A stretch of 64,000 bases of DNA from Talinum fruticosum (Eukaryota > Streptophyta > Magnoliopsida > Caryophyllales > Talinaceae). Location: contig JAITYX010000047.1 of the NCBI GenBank assembly GCA_021018815.1, positions 4,783,001 through 4,847,000 of the forward strand, read 5' to 3'. Positions 37,045 to 48,539 of this stretch are shown here, one piece after another (positions within the stretch are counted from its first letter, which is position 1; each line of letters begins with the position of its first letter). Made by a program: the position numbers and the translations under genes. Below the pieces are notes generated by a model. It worked only from the letters and a program-made list of their open reading frames with translations, was not told the origin of the DNA and ran no database searches.

Positions 37045-38873
37045 TCAGTTCTCAAAAACTTTCTGAAGCAATGCCCTGTCTTCATTGCTAACATTATGAG
37101 CAGAAAGCAAGTGAACAAATAAAGAAAAGGTGTGATCATCAGCTGTGAAGCCTTTACTAGTCATAATGCTGACAAGCTCCAAAGCCTTTCTGACATTGTT
37201 AACCCGAAGAAAACCTTTGATCAGAGTATTGTAGGTGCGATCATCAGGAGAACAATTGTCGCCCTCCATTTTCTTTAGAAGCTCAATAGCATCATTCACA
37301 AACCCTTTTCTACAAAGTCCTTTGATCATTATATTGTATGTATACTTGTTTGGATGCAAGCCTTTAGCTTGTATATGAGAAAAGACATCAGTTGCTTCTT
37401 CTAATCTACCAGCCTCACACAAGCCATCAATCAGTATGTTATGGATGACAATATTGGGGGCTGGTCCACGAATCTCCATTTCCCTCCCCAATGCAATGGC
37501 TTCATCAACTTTGGAATTTTTAAACATACCATCAAGCAACGAACCATAAGAAACTAAATCTGGAGCTGGCCCATGAGCTTCCATTTGCTTGAAAAGCTTG
37601 TGAGCCAATTGGAACTCATTGTTCTTGATCAAAGCATCTATAAGAGTGTTAAGTGCCACAATGTTGGAGCCAATCCCTTTGTCACACATTTCCTGGAATA
37701 TGTTGAGTGCTTCTTCGATTCTTCGGCTCTTGCAGTATCCATTTATCAAAGTATTGAATGTCACAACATTGGGTCTGCAACCATTTCTCTGCATGACCTC
37801 AATGAGGTTCAATGCCTCGTCCATTTGGCCACGCAAACAGTATCCATCCAGCAGTGAGTTGTAAGTAATAATATCAGGAACCACACCTCGACTAATCATA
37901 AACTCAAGCAGAGCTCGTGCTTCATCAACCCATCCTTCCTTGCAGAACATGTCAATCAATATACTGTAGGTCTCAACAGTCAGTGCTATGTTGTCCTCAA
38001 ACATCTGATTCAACAATTCCTCGACGTCTTCCCACAGGCCCAAACCACACATTCCTCGAATAAGAGAATTATAAGTAACAACATTAGGCGAAATGCCACT
38101 GCTTTTTATCTCAGAGAAGAGTTTGAGTGCCTGAGGCAATAACTTGTCCTTACAGAGGCTGTCTATGATGGTGTTGTATATGACAATATTTGGTTTGCAA
38201 ATGCCAGCCTTCATTTTGCGAAGCAAGTGGAGAGCACCGGCATTGTCCCCAATTTTGCAAAGACCTTTGACCATAGCACCATACGTAACTCTGGTAGGTT
38301 GAAAGCCTAGCTTGACAATCTTGTCCAATAGTTTGACTGCTTGATCCAAGCGGTCATTATGAATAAGGCCATTGATTAGGGTATTGAAGAAGACAACATT
38401 AAAGGAAAACCCAAGCTTAAGGAACTTAGCGAGAAGGGAGAAGGCGAAATTGACATGTCCCAAGTTGAAGTAACAAGTGGCTACAATGCCAATGGTACAA
38501 TGATCAGGACGGAGGCCAGAGAGCTCGAGATGCCTGGAGAGGGAGAGAATGGTGGAGTACGGACGGTGGGGTTTGATCTTGGTCAGGGCAGTAAAGAGCT
38601 GATTGAAATCAATGATAGAAGGGAGAGGATCCAAAGAGGTCATACGATGAAAGAGAGAGAGGGCATGGTCAGCCTTGGAAAACCCTAACTTGGACTGTCT
38701 TCGAACGGACAGGAGAAAGAGTTGGGGGTCATCAGAAGGAGAAATGGCGTAATTTCGGAAATGAAACAGAAATTGAAGGGCGGGGAAAAGGGGGAACGGA
38801 AATTGGAATTAATAAGGGGAGATTGAGGAAGAAGATTACCAGGCAAAGGACGAAGACGAAGATGCTTCGCCAT
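37045..38873 (-). CDS. RFL-type pentatricopeptide repeat protein, second copy, one frame break near its N-terminus
   Basis: The continuous frame from an internal Met at 38643 gives 532 residues and about 14 P-class PPR repeats, highly similar to the 607-residue paralogue at 10 kb. The matching start is the ATG at 38871-38873 (MAKHLRLRPLPGN). Between them, the T run near 38783-38790 has four T where an in-frame reading needs five. With that one base restored in count, the locus would be 610 codons, against 608 for its paralogue. As written, translation could only begin at the internal Met, without the presequence. A one-base assembly error or a recent mutation would both explain this. Role as for the first copy: predicted mitochondrial RNA binding. 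Confidence 0.85.
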
Positions 38874-38879
38874 GGGAAC

Positions 38880-39365
38880 TAATGCATGAACCACACGTAG
38901 AATGTCATGGAAGATGCTTCGCCATGGGAATTTTCTACTTAGTAGCGTTTGAGATAGTGATTAGTGTTTTGAGGCGAGTGATTAGTGTTTTGGAGGATGT
39001 AAAACACTACTTATCTAAAAAATATAAGTGTTCGATGTTTGACATAGTGAGTAGTGTTTTATGTAGTATTTTCGAAAAGCTACTCAAAATAACGTTTTCA
39101 AAAACACTACCTATTGTTTGCACATAATTTCCAAAATTCTCCTTTTTATTTTTAAAATGTTTTATCAATTATGTCCTTTTAAGTCATTTTATACAAATAT
39201 GTTATTTAAACAACTACTATTAACGAACACACTTATCTCAAATCACTAGTGTAACATCTAACCACTAACCATTAGTGAATAACAACTAATCGCTAATAAA
39301 GCATGACTAACGACTACTAAAACAATTAACCACTATTAAAATAACTAATTTTACCGAACACGCCT
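38880..39365. repeat. Possible MITE remnant
   Basis: Contains repeated tagtgatt, tagtgttttg and their complements (cactaac, acactac) over about 450 bp. It ends with gaacacgcct, a sequence typical of hAT- or Harbinger-type MITE ends. No clean inverted repeat or target duplication was seen. Confidence 0.3.
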
Positions 39366-42300
39366 TTAATGTCCTTGCCTCGCTCTGCCACTCTTCCCTC
39401 ACCGCCCCTCACCGCCCGTCACCTATGTTAAAATCTCCAGGTTCGAAGTTTGCTCTATTAGATCCGGTTAATTTTGATTTTGATTTTGCTATTTTTACAA
39501 TTTTTTGTAAATTCAGTGTACTTTTACCTATTTTTATTGTGCATTACAAGTATAAAGGATAATTTGTTTGAAAAATGTGGGTTTTTTGGATATAAAATTG
39601 GTTTATTTTTAACTAATTCGACATATTGCGCTTATAAGTGATGTATGTGAGTATTACGCTTTCTGATAAGGTATGTATCTGTTGTTACTAAAGCAGCTTG
39701 CGATGGAGTAGGATACTTGCATCCATAAATAATTTTTGTAAATTGTTAAGTGGACAAACAACAAGAAATGATGAGAGAGTGAAATGCCAACTTCTAATTT
39801 TAGCCTGCTTAAACTTAGTGCATCTGTATTAGGCTTAACGTGTATCTACAGTAAGTTTTGAAAAATAAAAATAATAAAAAATATATTTTATTAGGATAAA
39901 AGTATTTTAGCATAAAAATGTATTTTACAACTAAAGTTTTTAAGATGCAAAACAAATTAAATAAGGGTTTGAGGGATTGAGGGTTTCCAAAATTTAGCAT
40001 GGTTGGTTTTTTTTTTCAACATGGTTTCTAAAATTAAATAAGAAAGTAAATTTTAATCAAAAAAATTTTTACCACTTAAATTGACTATTGATATGTACCT
40101 ATTGAAAGAGTGCTAAAAAAATGTCGGTGAATTTGTTTCTATATCACCTTAGGAGCCAAAGCATCAGAAAGGAAACTGGTTATGGGATGCATATTTGTTA
40201 ATCCAATTGGTTTTGGATTTACAATTGATTTGATATTTGATATTTTCTTATTTCATTCGTAGATTTCTTTATTGATTTTCAGGTAACAATTGAAGGTAGA
40301 ATTTAAGTTTTTCTCTTCAATTTTCCTCATTCTATCGTCAGGTCTATTATCTATCTAGCCTTTCTCCGGTTCTTCTTCCACTTAATTCTCTTCTTCAACT
40401 AAATTGTATGAGTGGCTTTGTTGTTGATTTTTGTGAATGGATTAATAGGTTTGAACTCGAAAATTATAGTTGACATTTTCAAGTTTTGATTAGAGCATAT
40501 GAGAAATGTTGGTTATGGAGGTGGAGCATATGGGAAAGCTGTGACAGTGGAGTCGCATGGAAAACAAGGGAAAGATCCCAACTAAACATGGAGTGGATCT
40601 AACCTACTTCAAAGTTCCAACCAAGCACAAGAAAGAGAAAGTGGTTTCGAATCTGGGCAGAGAAAGAGATGAAATGAAACTCGAACCAAAATACCTATAA
40701 AGTTCACTTATTTGAGTATAAATTCTGCTAAGTTCGGGAAAATTTTAAGACCCAGTTCAATATTCATCATACTCATTTATCTTCTGAAATTCTAAGAGGG
40801 TGAGAGAAAAGGAAAGGGAGCTAGGATAGAAATTAAGCTAGGGGGACAAAGAAAGGCAGACCGACAGGAAAAAGGGAGAGATTAAGGAAGAACAATAAAT
40901 CAATGAATTGATGTGGTTTGATAATGCAAAAATCAATAAGAAACATTAAGGAAAAGATAACACATTCCTAAACAAAACAACAAGGGCGCTTATAGTTGGG
41001 CATCTCATACTAAAGGGAGAACATTAGGGAAATCAATGAACCGGGTCCCAAGGGATCCGCAAATGCATAATTCTGAATTACTCATTCTCTTTTATTGTCA
41101 AATACACGTAAATTTTAATCTAACAATTTAACACCATGTATTTTAAATTGTTGTTGGACGTCGGAAATTATTGACCCCTTTGATCCTCTCTCATTTTGTG
41201 AGGGAAGCTTGGTGCCAATACGACAAAATCTTATTTGTATTTGATTATCCAATGATTATACAAGATGGTATAAAATCATGAACTCGAATATGTTGTGATG
41301 AAGTTGACCCAATTTAGACCACATTAATCGGATGGAATCTTGAAACAAAATTTTTATAAAAAAACTCAATTTAAGATAAAAACAAAAGTTGAACTCTTTT
41401 TTTTAATGGTTTGAACACTCGGGGAATGAGGTAGTTGAGTTTTTATAACAAAGAATTGATTACCAAAGAGTTTTGAATATGCATTCGAGTTATGTAAATA
41501 TTTCGGATTTAAAGTCTCTTGATATGATTTAATTATTAATAATTATTAACAATGACAGACTTAAGTAGATTGATAGTTATGTGATTGCTAATACTAGAGA
41601 TACAACATTGTATACTAAGTAAATGTCTTTAATTAATAAGTACAATAATTGGGATTAAGTAATTACTATTTCTTAGTTGTTTTAGATTTTTAATTATATT
41701 TTTCTTAATTGTTCAACAATAATTAAGTAATTACACAATAATTGGGATTGGGAGGAAGATGTTTATCACTTATAAAACACCAATTTTACATACACAAGGT
41801 ACAAGATATACACACATAATATTCATATTGTAACATTGTTTTTGCAATAAAATATAACTTTATTATGGTTCCTAATAGGTATAAGTAAAGGAACAAGAGG
41901 AAGAGAAGTCTTCGTCATCCTACGGCATCAATAAACTTATCATTATGTCATTTACTTTGATCTCTCTCTTAATATATACTCTCTACTATTTTCAACATTT
42001 TAAGATAAGATTTTTACAAACACATGTATTTATGACGTTATTATTTTCATTATTTTAAACATTTTATATATACACACTAGAATTGGGTCAACTAGGATTA
42101 GTTTTCAAAGCGGAATATTAAAAAATATTAATATTAAATTTAGGGACGTTACAGGATAAATTGATAGTTCAGAATAACATACTGCAATACCTCAATACAG
42201 AAACCCTCGCAAACCAAAAACAACCGCAGAGAAATTCCTTCAAAATTCTATTCCATAACATAAACGTGGTTCAATGCTTATTCCCCTAAATAAACTCCAG

Positions 42301-42390
42301 TGTTCTAGTCTCTCATATAAATAAACCATGCACTGAAAAAACTCTATCCCTCAAGAATTCAGAATAACCCGACTCCTGTTAATGAAGGAT
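39366..42390. other. Intergenic, no gene seen
   Basis: AT-rich DNA without a convincing frame. The segment ending ttagggacgttaca near 42152 resembles an LTR end, but no matching TGTAAC start was found within the region. Confidence 0.35.
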
Positions 42391-42430
42391 CAAAACAAAA
42401 CAAAACAAAACAAAACAAAACAAAACAAAA
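42391..42430. repeat. (CAAAA)n microsatellite
   Basis: About eight units of the pentanucleotide caaaa. Confidence 0.95.
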
Positions 42431-42649
42431 AATCAAGTGGTTTAATTTTGTGGCTACAACTTATGATTCTTGAGTCCATCAATCCTTTGACCCAAAATAT
42501 TTGGGAGATTCAAGCATGGGAGACCAAAAATTTTCATGGTGCTCAAATTTGATTGCTCAAATTCACACATAACTATGTCGTATTTACATCTGAAAGACAG
42601 ATGTATAAAGCACAGTATAGAAAGAAAAATAGGGTGCTTGAACCAGGTG

Positions 42650-45600
42650 CTATTTGTACTTGTCCATAATCCTTTTTGCTTCTTCAATGGCTTCATCTGT
42701 GGAGCTCGGGCTTCCATCTATTTTTGAACCTTTGTCCTTGTTTAGGGCGAGATAAATGAAATAAACAAAGCCCATCACACCCTGTTTCACAATTTAGGTT
42801 TTTGTTAAAACATCTCGTTTTGTGTTCATACAGGTTACTGGATTCTTTGTAACTGCTATTTCTAAATCAGAACAGCAACTCATGCTCACAAGCAGAATAC
42901 TGTAAAGAAAAGGTAAAAACGAAAGCATATAGGTTAACTTGATCAAAGTTGAAATTTTAGTTTCAGCGGGCAAATGATGAAGTTATTCATTTAGCTATAG
43001 AATTGTAAGGAGTTCTAAGATACTTGTAAACTAAGTTATAAAAAATTATTACGAACTATAAAGAGCTTTAAAGTTGTAAGTTAAAGTTAAATAGAAGAGG
43101 GTTATAATGATGTAACAAAGCTGTCAATATCTCTAAGAGATCTTATTGCACTATTGTCACGTTTTCCAAAGGTGCAATGCAATGTGAGACATAGCAGATT
43201 TTTTTATCTTTTTTTTTTTTGGGGGAGGGGGTGGGAGGTGGAGCCAAGTTTCAGTTTAACCTATCAGAAATAAGTTCATATGGAATAATTTGAAGAAGTC
43301 CCCTGAATGAATTCTCTGATTTATCGTTGGTCAGCCAGTTATCTATTGTTTCAATAACTCTAAGCAAATACTCTAATAGTTTTTGGTCTTATTTGCTTCA
43401 ATACATGCAGAGGAAAATTACCAGATCCTGTTTGCTGGAGCCAAAAACTGCAGTAAGGGTGTAAGGCTTTCATAACCTTCTGGCAAAATGTACTTTTGAG
43501 ATTAGTTCTAGGTTGGCTGAGAAGATGCTTCCATTTAAAAGAAAAGTTTCCTCAAGTTGAATATAATTATTCATAAATGAAATTTCTCATGTCACTTAGT
43601 GTTGGTGGACAAAATTTGTCAAAACAAATCATATGTACTGACGAAAATATGCTTGTGAAAATGCAAATGCTGCAGGTGACAAGTAAAAATTGGGATATTT
43701 TCTTTTTCCTTTCTATTTCCCCGCTTGAAGCTATATATAATTGAATTCCAAGCAGAGTTGAGGAACATACCAGGGCAAAAAGACGGTAGACACGAATGAC
43801 CTAAGGACAAACAGAGAGAGAACGACAGCAACAACAGTAACTGACAGCCTTGCAATTGGTCTTGGGACAGCATCCTGACATCCAAATAAGATTAGGACAG
43901 ATCATGGAAGGGGCACTTTCAGTCTCATATCATCATGAAAGGGAAGAACGAATATCTTACAGGCACAAGGTTGGTTCCTGCCTCAATTCCATCTTTTCCG
44001 ACTTTTAGAACTGTCTGGATAGCTGCTTCAAAGCAGGTTACACATCTCAATAAATGCAAGCCTTAAGAACTCAAGTCAGAAAAATTAAGACCCTAAAGCA
44101 ACTCGACATAGAAGCCAACTGGTTGCAATCAGTACTTCAGTGATTAGTCATCAGATAAGCCAGCAATTATGTTTCGCATCTTCCCTTTGATATGTTGTGG
44201 GTGAGCCATCAGAGGCACTTGCTGCATGAACACACTCATACAACCTTTTTCCCAGGACATATGCAAAAGTAGTACTCCTTTTCTTCCTTTTTTTTTTTTG
44301 GTTTTTTGAAGGAAGAGGGGAGATGGATGGAGCACTCTTATTTCCGACCTAGTACAGTGTTCAGCTTGGAGTTGAGGATAAACGGGGTAACCCAAGAAGC
44401 TGTTATACAGGAGAATCAAATCCTCAACCTTAAAGGGGGAGGGAATTCGACCACATATATTTATGAGATAAAAATTATGAGCTACAGACAAATAGCATTT
44501 CCAGTTAAGCAATTTACTTGATAATTGATATTCCCTCCGTCCCAAAATAAGTGCCTTGTATGACATTTTGCGGTCTCCAATGTATCACTTTGACCATCAT
44601 TTTTAAAATTATGTAATATAAAAAATTATAAAATTATATTATAATGAAAGTATTTTTTAAAAGAAATCCATTGATAATTATTTCATATTATAAATCAATG
44701 TATATTTTGATTAAATATTGGTCAAAATTTATAAAGTTTGACCTTAAAAGTAAAAAACACGCAATTTTTGTGGGATTGAGGGAGTATTAGACTTAATATG
44801 TAAGTCCACTCATTTCAACAGAACACATGAACTCCTATAGTGTTGCCTGTCAATGTTTCAAGATCCAGCTTTGTTACTCTTAATCTTTCAAGCTTCCGTT
44901 CATAGTTCTTGATTTTGCAAATCTATATTACTCAGCCTCTTCATCCCAACCTAAGCATCCAGATCCTTATCTGTCTTACATATTATACGACACCAAAAGT
45001 TACCCATTACCAAATCTACCCATGATCAACACTCTAAAACACACCGGCTTTTGATCCTGCCCCGAGTCCAAGAAATAAAAGTTCAAACCTTCAGGACTTC
45101 ATAAAGTAAAGCATCATGACTACCATTCTATGCAAATTCGCAATCACAGTTGAACAATGTTTAGCTTTAGGAATACTACAGTCCAAAGCAAAAGCCTTTC
45201 TGAGCTGTATCTTCAGCTTCTTTTGTCATAGACCAGCAACAACTTCTACTTAAAACTACTCAAATCTAGGCATCAAAGGAAGCAATCTCTATCACTTAGC
45301 AAATCAAACATACAAGAAACGACACTTACATTACATGTGACCTCCACAAATTACCTCAAGCATGACTCAAAGTTACTTGTTTTTGTAAGTTTCAACTATC
45401 ATACTCCCATACCAACAAAGTTACAACAAAAACTACCAAACCCCAAATAAGATAGCAAATCTTCTAGCCCGCAGAAGACCTCAATGTAAACAGACCACTA
45501 TAAAAAGAAAGATGAAAACGAACCAAAATCAAACCGACCAAAAGAACAATTAATATAGAAAACTGATTTCCATCAAAAGAGAACAAAAAAACAAAGTACC

Positions 45601-45882
45601 CAGATAATTAAAAGAAAAAAAACAAAATTGACCTCGGAAGAAGTTGGATTGAACCGCATAGACGATGGGTGCTCCCGCCGCACGAGAACTCAGCTTTCTT
45701 AACCCCTTAATTTGAATTTTTGGTATCAGAAATTTAGTGCTTCGGCCCAAATTAGACTTGAAGGAAAGAGATTGGGAGTGGGTAAAAGAAATATTTGCGG
45801 GTTTGGCATTCAAGCGGGTTCGCGAATGATGTAAAAATGGCAGAAAAACACTAGAAAATGAAGTTGAACAAGAAGCAGCCAT
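42650..45882 (-). CDS. Small predicted plastid membrane protein, four exons, unnamed
   Basis: Exons on the minus strand: 45633-45882 (250 nt), 43961-44022 (62), 43771-43874 (104), 42650-42781 (132), all with GT-AG borders. Exon 1 starts MAASCSTSFSSVF and is serine/arginine-rich with few acids, like a chloroplast transit peptide. Exons 2 and 3 read AIQTVLKVGKDGIEAGTN and DAVPRPIARLSVTVVAVV. They run into a hydrophobic helix, and exon 4 adds MGFVYFIYLALNKDKGSK and ends IEEAKRIMDKYK. The predicted length is about 182 residues with one or two membrane helices. Exon 3 is one base short: copy A keeps TTCTTT where this copy has TTTTT, so the frame breaks near 43783 as written. I do not recognise the family. 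The conserved paralogous exon phases support a real gene; the break may be consensus error. Confidence 0.65.
44531..44784. mobile_element. Stowaway-type MITE in intron
   Basis: 254 bp flanked by TA on both sides. The left end TTCCCTCCGTCCCA and the inverse of the right end CTCCCTCAATCCCA match the Stowaway (Tc1/mariner) consensus. The paralogous site at about 33783-33790 lacks it, which gives an empty-site comparison. It lies upstream of exon 2 within intron 1 of the plastid-protein gene. Confidence 0.9.
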
Positions 45883-46159
45883 TTTTGCTCCTCGTTATTC
45901 AATTATTCATTTTTTTTTCCAACCACAATGTTATTGTTTAGTTTTTCATTTCCTGCCTCACAATTTGCAGCAATTAAAAAAATAATAAAATAGAATTGCA
46001 ATTTCAAAAGCCTTTTGGTTTTTTGGGAATGGGCTGGGCCTCCATGTTTTCATTGGGCTTCAATTGCATTTTATTATTCCTCGACCTTTTCCTTTCTAAT
46101 GCCGCCAAACTGTTTAACCCTCCTTTTTTTACGCATACAAGCCCCGCATAGTACTATAA

Positions 46160-46406
46160 GCGGTGTTCAAGTCCAAATTCGGATTGGATCGGACTGGATT
46201 GCATTAGACTGAAAATCAAATAAGAAAATTGATAGGCTGAGTATCAGACCGAATAACTTTCGGTATGGACCTAGACCGGACTGAAAAAACCCAAACTGAA
46301 CCTGGACTAGCATGTAAGTAGACCGGATAGAAATTATCGCATAATTAGATATAAGTCAACTCAAAAATGTTAAAATTTGAAGAGAGAATTCACTTTCAAA
46401 TTGGCC

Positions 46407-46449
<43 letters not shown>

Positions 46450-46638
46450 CTTGTATTTTTTAGTAACTTATTCAATCCTCAATCCAGACCGGAGACCGGT
46501 TGGACTGGATCGAATACCGAATAAGAAAATTTTTGGAATGTGGAGCAGATCGAATATGATTGGTCTAGTCTGGTCCAGTGAGGTCCAAGTCGATTTTCGA
46601 TCCAGATCCGGTTTTGGATCAAATAATACACAACCTTA
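46160..46638. mobile_element. hAT-like non-autonomous element with (TA)n core
   Basis: 479 bp with imperfect inverted ends: left gcggtgttcaagtccaaatt..ggattggatcgga, right the inverse of tcgatccagatccgg..gatcaaataatacacaacc. ACTATAA occurs just outside both ends (46153-46159, 46639-46645), a 7 bp (nearly 8 bp) target duplication. A TA microsatellite sits at about 46412-46448. No coding capacity. Confidence 0.55.
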
Positions 46639-46814
46639 ACTATAATAGTGTAATATAGTATGGGATGACAAATTAAATCTAAGACTTAATGTACGGTAGA
46701 TTTTAGTATTAACTATTATATCAAGACCTTGTTGACTCTTTTTATAAGCATTGTAGACTTGTAAGTTATGTTTTCTTAATAAATTGTCGTATTATAGGAG
46801 GGTGTTGCTTGGAT

Positions 46815-47067
46815 AAAAATGTCACTAGATTGCTTCAAAAAGTAAAAAATGTTACTTGGTTAATTTTACATTCAGCGATTGTCATTACATTTGTTATTTA
46901 AAGTTAAAAATGTCATTATCCGAGTGGCATTTTCGACTGCTGTAACCGAGTTAAGAGGTGTTATAGTGTCATTTTTATACTAAATGATAAGTGTAATGAC
47001 AATCGTTGGAAGTAAAACTAATCAATGATATTTTTGACATTCCGAGATAATATAGTGACATTTTACT
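46815..47067. repeat. Fold-back inverted repeat, arms about 105 bp
   Basis: 46815-46920 is the inverse of 46961-47067 with scattered mismatches. The shared core is cgattgtcattaca, with aaaatgtcacta at the outer ends. The loop is about 40 bp. Such structures are typical of MITEs and fold-back elements. I saw no clear target duplication. Confidence 0.75.
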
Positions 47068-47329
47068 CCGAAAATTCGACAGAAAGCCTCTTGTACCCAC
47101 AAGACCATGACAATCAATATTAGTTTCCATGCTAATCTAAAGGAAAACCTTAATAGTAATTTCTGTGATTTCGAAATTAATGAGTTCCTCAGTTGCAAAA
47201 ATCGTAATTAATCAAATCATCGTTGTTAAAAAATGGAATTGAATAGCAGGAACATATACAATCATAGTAGCTAGTTTGATTTATTCATTTTTTCTAAGTT
47301 GGCTTAGTCTATTAGAGTTTATCTCAGGA

Positions 47330-48524
47330 GTAGACCTATCAATTCGAGACGGGTGGGTTAAATACGAGTCGGGTGTATTCGAGTTTAGGTAAAATACAAG
47401 TCGGGTATATTTCGGGTTCGGGTAAAATACGGGCGGTCATATATCGGGTTATACGGGTTTCGGGTCGACCCAACGGGTTAAGACCGCCTTTTTTATCAAT
47501 TATTTTTCTTTTTTAATTATAAAAATTAAGCATAATTTTTGCTTAAAATTGCCAATAACTCTACGAAAAAGTATAGTATTTGTATTTTCTAAAAAGAATA
47601 TTCAAAAATATTCAAAAATTTCATTATGATATTTGTGTAAGGTCCCATTGAGGCGAGCGGGTTGGCCGTTTGACACGTTTAAATAAGGCCAACGAAAGAT
47701 TGGGTCAATAATGGGTTGAATAATAATGACTTATTTTGTAATGATTAATTTAAGGTTATGATGTTTATTTCACCGTTTATATTATACTAAGGAGGTTTAT
47801 ATGCATATTTAATGCATTTTAAAACACATCGAGCAAGTTTTGACTTGGGTAGGCTTAATCGATTCATTTTATTCATTAGCAAAAATTGGACTTTGTTTTA
47901 GTTCGGCTCATTGCTTATTAAAATAAATAAGAATTAGAGATTTATAATAAACTAAAATTATTATTTTTAATTATAACATCAAAATTTTACATCATTATAG
48001 TAATATTTCTACAAAATAAAAGTATACTATTTAGGAGATGTGACTAGATATATTCAGTTCACCAAAAATACAACGAGTATAACTTGTACAATTGTAGTAT
48101 TTTAATATATTACACCATTTGAATCCATATATGTTTTTATTGAAATTAACTATGCATAATTTTTGTATATAATGGCTTTTGTTTATGAGGAAGAAGTTGA
48201 GAAATGAAACAAGTATTAGTCTTCGTACGTAAATGATTGTAATAAATATGTAACGTCTCTCTAAATAATCTGATATGATAAATAACTATTATTAAAAGAG
48301 TGATAAATTGAAGGAAAAATCATATAATGTGCATGAAACATTCAATCAACAAGGCAAAAAACTAAAATGGTTGTTTTTATTGCCTTGACCCAAAGGGTCA
48401 AATAGGTTCGGGTCAGGTTTGACCCGCTAATTTGCTGGATTTTCGGGTTCGGTCGAGAAAATCTTGTCCAAAACCCAAAACTTTTCCGGCGGGCTTGGGT
48501 CGGGTCGGTTTTGCCAGGTCTACT
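47330..48524. mobile_element. TIR element rich in GGGTCGGG/CGGGTT motifs
   Basis: The left end AGTAGACCTATCAA and the inverse of the right end AGTAGACCTGGCAAAA form a short inverted repeat. Both subterminal regions are full of cgggt and gggtcgacc motifs. TATCTCAGG occurs on both sides (47319-47327 region and 48530-48539 region), directly outside the left end and six bases outside the right end. No ORF, so it is non-autonomous. A second copy begins at about 63749. The superfamily is uncertain (hAT or MULE). Confidence 0.6.
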
Positions 48525-48539
48525 TAGGGGTATCTCAGG

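Larger units (their letters stand above)
42440..45900 (-). repeat. Segmental duplication, right copy (partner 31.74-34.93 kb)
   Basis: Colinear with 31.74-34.93 kb. It differs by a Stowaway MITE at 44.53-44.78 kb and by about 120 extra bases in an intron at about 42985-43110. Confidence 0.9.

Noticed and set aside
42139..42152. Possible LTR end (gggacgttaca)
   Set aside because: No matching TGTAAC start or target duplication could be found upstream.
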